Shown here piece by piece: positions 63,670-64,000 of a stretch of 64,000 bases of DNA. Origin of the DNA: RPQJ01 sp046347155 (lineage in GTDB: Bacteria > Pseudomonadota > Gammaproteobacteria > Steroidobacterales > Steroidobacteraceae); assembly GCA_046347155.1 (NCBI GenBank), contig JAXMGT010000001.1, positions 186,001 to 250,000 of the forward strand. The letters run 5' to 3'. The notes under the pieces were generated by a model that was given only the letters and a program-made list of their open reading frames with translations, was not told the DNA's origin and did no database searches. Every line of letters starts with the position of its first letter. Within the stretch, counting starts at the first letter, position 1. The translations under genes were made by a program, and so were the position numbers.

Positions 63670-64000
63670 GGCTGCGCGTCGCCTTTCGTTTCGGTGTCCG
63701 CACCGGGCGACCAGCCGCCGCCCAGCGATTTGTAGAGGCGCACCAGGGCCAGCACGCCGTCCGCGCGGTTCTGCGCGAGCGTTTCCTCGACCGTGAGCAC
63801 CGTCCGGTCGGTATCTAGCACCGTCTGGAAGTCGATCAGGCCGGCCGTGTAGCGCTCCCGGGCGAGCGTGTCGGCGATGCGCGCCGACTCCACCGCCGTC
63901 ACCAGCGACCGGTCGCGGGTCTGGTTGTTCGAAAGCGCGACCAGCGCGTTCTCGACTTCCTCGAGCGCGGTCAGCACCGTCCGACGGTACTGGGCGAGCG
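63666..64000 (-). CDS. TolC-family outer membrane efflux protein (partial)
   Basis: About 111 C-terminal residues of an OprM/NodT-like outer-membrane factor. The visible QYRRTVLTALEEVENAL, RYTAGLIDFQTVLD and QNRADGVLALVRLYKSLGGGW segments are characteristic. The N-terminal three quarters lie beyond the right edge; the GTG inside the frame at 63977 is not a real start because homology continues upstream. It is the first visible gene of the efflux operon, followed by adaptor, ATPase and permease. Confidence 0.9.
   Translation of the reverse strand, partial: LAQYRRTVLTALEEVENALVALSNNQTRDRSLVTAVESARIADTLARERYTAGLIDFQTVLDTDRTVLTVEETLAQNRADGVLALVRLYKSLGGGWSPGADTETKGDAQP

Overview
The window is very GC-rich (about 70% by eye), densely coded and almost free of mobile DNA. 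It reads as a chromosomal segment of a beta- or gammaproteobacterium. Pointers are an OxyR with both classical cysteines, CysB, YajQ, YifB/ComM, a spore-coat-U (Csu-type) pilus operon, a group 3d NAD-linked hydrogenase, and a 2-oxoacid:acceptor oxidoreductase with its own NAD(P)H-reductase-like subunit. That last arrangement is known from Azoarcus/Thauera-type organisms. I saw no rRNA, tRNA, insertion sequence, integrase or CRISPR array. GTG and TTG starts and 1- to 4-base stop/start overlaps are common, so many genes are translationally coupled.

Layout. 1-4 kb: a three-gene 2-oxoacid oxidoreductase operon (korB runs off the left edge). 4.2-8.9 kb: a minimal chaperone-usher operon (SCPU pilin, chaperone, usher, SCPU tip) facing a small secreted protein that has a sigma-28-like promoter. 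9.2-13.5 kb: a tightly packed operon of oxyR, a PCuAC copper chaperone, and a large alpha/beta-hydrolase / M17-like / CHAT-protease fusion. 13.6-15.8 kb: Nudix hydrolase, Tat-exported beta carbonic anhydrase, 2-hydroxyacid dehydrogenase. 16-21.2 kb: hoxFUYHW. 21.2-29.2 kb: small membrane protein, acyl-CoA desaturase, yajQ, a lipoprotein, a DUF2780-like protein, a HerA/DUF87 ATPase and an M13 metallopeptidase.

29.2-44.1 kb is a sulfur-acquisition region. It holds cysA-cysT-cysW, a histidine kinase/response regulator pair, a sulfate-binding protein with an OprP/O-type porin, cysB and a cysteine synthase, interrupted by two ABC exporters. The cysA and porin promoters share an almost identical arrangement of GTRACC repeats around their -35 elements. 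This makes the embedded OmpR-family regulator the obvious candidate regulator of both. 44.1-49.5 kb holds a WYL regulator with a palindromic operator, its divergent target, a secreted hydrolase, yifB and a small monooxygenase-like protein.

49.6-55.1 kb holds the most defence-like unit. It consists of a DUF6090-like membrane protein, then a SIR2-like/TIR fusion translationally coupled to a membrane-anchored nSTAND NTPase with a long helical-repeat C-terminus. The SIR2 half has lost its expected catalytic Asn, while the TIR half keeps a plausible catalytic Glu. The right end holds an acyl-CoA ligase, a DUF4397-like lipoprotein, a CpxRA-like two-component system and a MacAB/TolC-type efflux operon that runs off the right edge.
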